From: Petrosia ficiformis
Taxonomy: Eukaryota; Porifera; Demospongiae; Haplosclerida; Petrosiidae
DNA: 64,000 nucleotides
Direction: 5' to 3'
Assembly (NCBI GenBank): GCA_947044365.1
Contig: OX345636.1
Location: 54,973,746 to 55,037,745 of the forward strand
The notes below the pieces were generated by a model. That model worked only from the letters and a program-made list of their open reading frames with translations, had not been told where the DNA came from and did no database searches. Shown here piece after piece: positions 63,263 through 64,000 of the stretch. The translations under genes were made by a program, and so were the position numbers. How positions within the stretch are numbered: the first letter of the stretch is position 1; the number at the start of each line of letters is the position of its first letter.

Positions 63263-64000
63263 TATAACCTATATTCAAACGACCATAATCACATGTGAAT
63301 GGTTTCGAAAGGTCAATGATTTCTTTTGCTCTCTCTTGATTGGTAATTGGTGTGGGTATGATGCATAATGTGCCTATTGTGTATAATTGCTCAAAGGAAG
63401 GTCACGCACAAAATTAACGGTTGAAATGACTTAGGCAAAAAAGTAAGGATATTTAACATCAGCTATGATCTACATCATGACTGTACTTACCAAGGACATA
63501 TTATAACAATTTTGTTATTGCAAAGGAGCAATTTAATATGGAACAATTATTTTAACAATACAGCTTATAAAATATATATTCAATAGTTAAGGAAGATGAA
63601 TTAATTAGAAATCACAAGTTCACATGCACATTCGCATGTCTTATGGAGGAAACATACCAATAGAATTCAACATTTGCAGTTTTGCAGCTCTTAAAGTTAA
63701 AAATGCTATCAAGGATTTTGACATTTTGTTGTTTTCGTAGACTGATGTAAGAGAATATGACTGTATGATACAACCATTAGAATCTCAAGAGTGAGGAATT
63801 CAATGTAAATTAAATTAACCTTGTGGTGTGTAGTATAAACAAACTAAACCCAAACAAACTGCAAAGTGACACCAAATGAGGTTTGATTAAATTAGCAATT
63901 CGCAAATAAGGGATTCTAATGACTTCATTAAATTAATGAGGAATAATGATCTAATATTGGACTGCAATCTGCCTTGTGTAGTTCCAGATAGCTTTAAAGA

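Larger units (their letters stand above)
61004..64000. other. Intron 7 of copy G or region beyond it
   Basis: After the donor at 61004 no further convertase exon is recognisable. The stretch holds a 796-bp transposon (61599-62394) and a dyad at 63190-63262. A block at about 62985-63240 is related to 24270-24440 (words ACAAGTCT, CACCTATTTGTCG). Nothing else identified. Confidence 0.6.

Overview
This is an AT-rich, intron-dense nuclear segment of an animal genome. The coding content is metazoan: kexin/furin-type proprotein convertases with P domains, a Kelch-coiled-coil-kinase fusion, and remnants of DLGAP5/HURP-like and BPNT2-like genes. Conserved GT..AG introns and many short inverted-repeat DNA transposons fit an early-branching animal. 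My best guess is a demosponge such as Amphimedon, but this is recognition, not proof. No bacterial operons, CRISPR arrays, rRNA or tRNA genes were seen.

Layout. Positions 3-5378 (+) hold the 3' part of a Kelch / coiled-coil / TKL-like protein kinase gene. Positions 5379-9046 are intergenic and contain a perfect 80-bp palindrome and a repeat copy that reaches almost to the next start codon. From about 9 kb to the right edge the window is one cluster of kexin/furin-like (peptidase S8B) genes sharing the same exon boundaries and phases. Copy A (9047-25610, +) is nearly complete but lacks the 5' part of the exon carrying the oxyanion-hole Asn. Copy B (27898-32549, +) is a frameshifted pseudogene. 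Copy C (41539-33704, minus) is intact, has no transmembrane segment and ends in KNEL. Copy D (42305-46797, +) is an intact-looking 3' fragment (catalytic Ser to membrane anchor). Copy E (52528-53482, +) is a decayed 3' fragment. Copy G (55366-61003 and beyond, +) is an intact 5' part that leaves the window inside intron 7.

Between D and E lie two unrelated decayed genes: a BPNT2/IMPAD1-like nucleotidase pseudogene (minus) and a DLGAP5/HURP-like pseudogene (+), plus a RING-like minus-strand exon. The introns and spacers hold several non-autonomous DNA transposon families: a 7-bp-TSD family with CAGGAGTCCAT termini, a TTAA-flanked element, hAT remnants, a small inverted-repeat family with ends CCCTATGATTGCTTT, and a ~0.6-kb repeat in four copies.

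The intact convertase copies would be secretory-pathway endoproteases. Each has an N-terminal signal peptide, a propeptide ending at a basic site, a subtilisin-fold catalytic domain and, where the 3' exons are visible, a P domain. They would cleave precursors after basic residues. A and D end in a membrane anchor, while C ends in a soluble ER-retrieval-like tail. The cluster looks like a birth-and-death array, with duplication, inversion, partial copies and gene-conversion-like identity of the P-domain exon.
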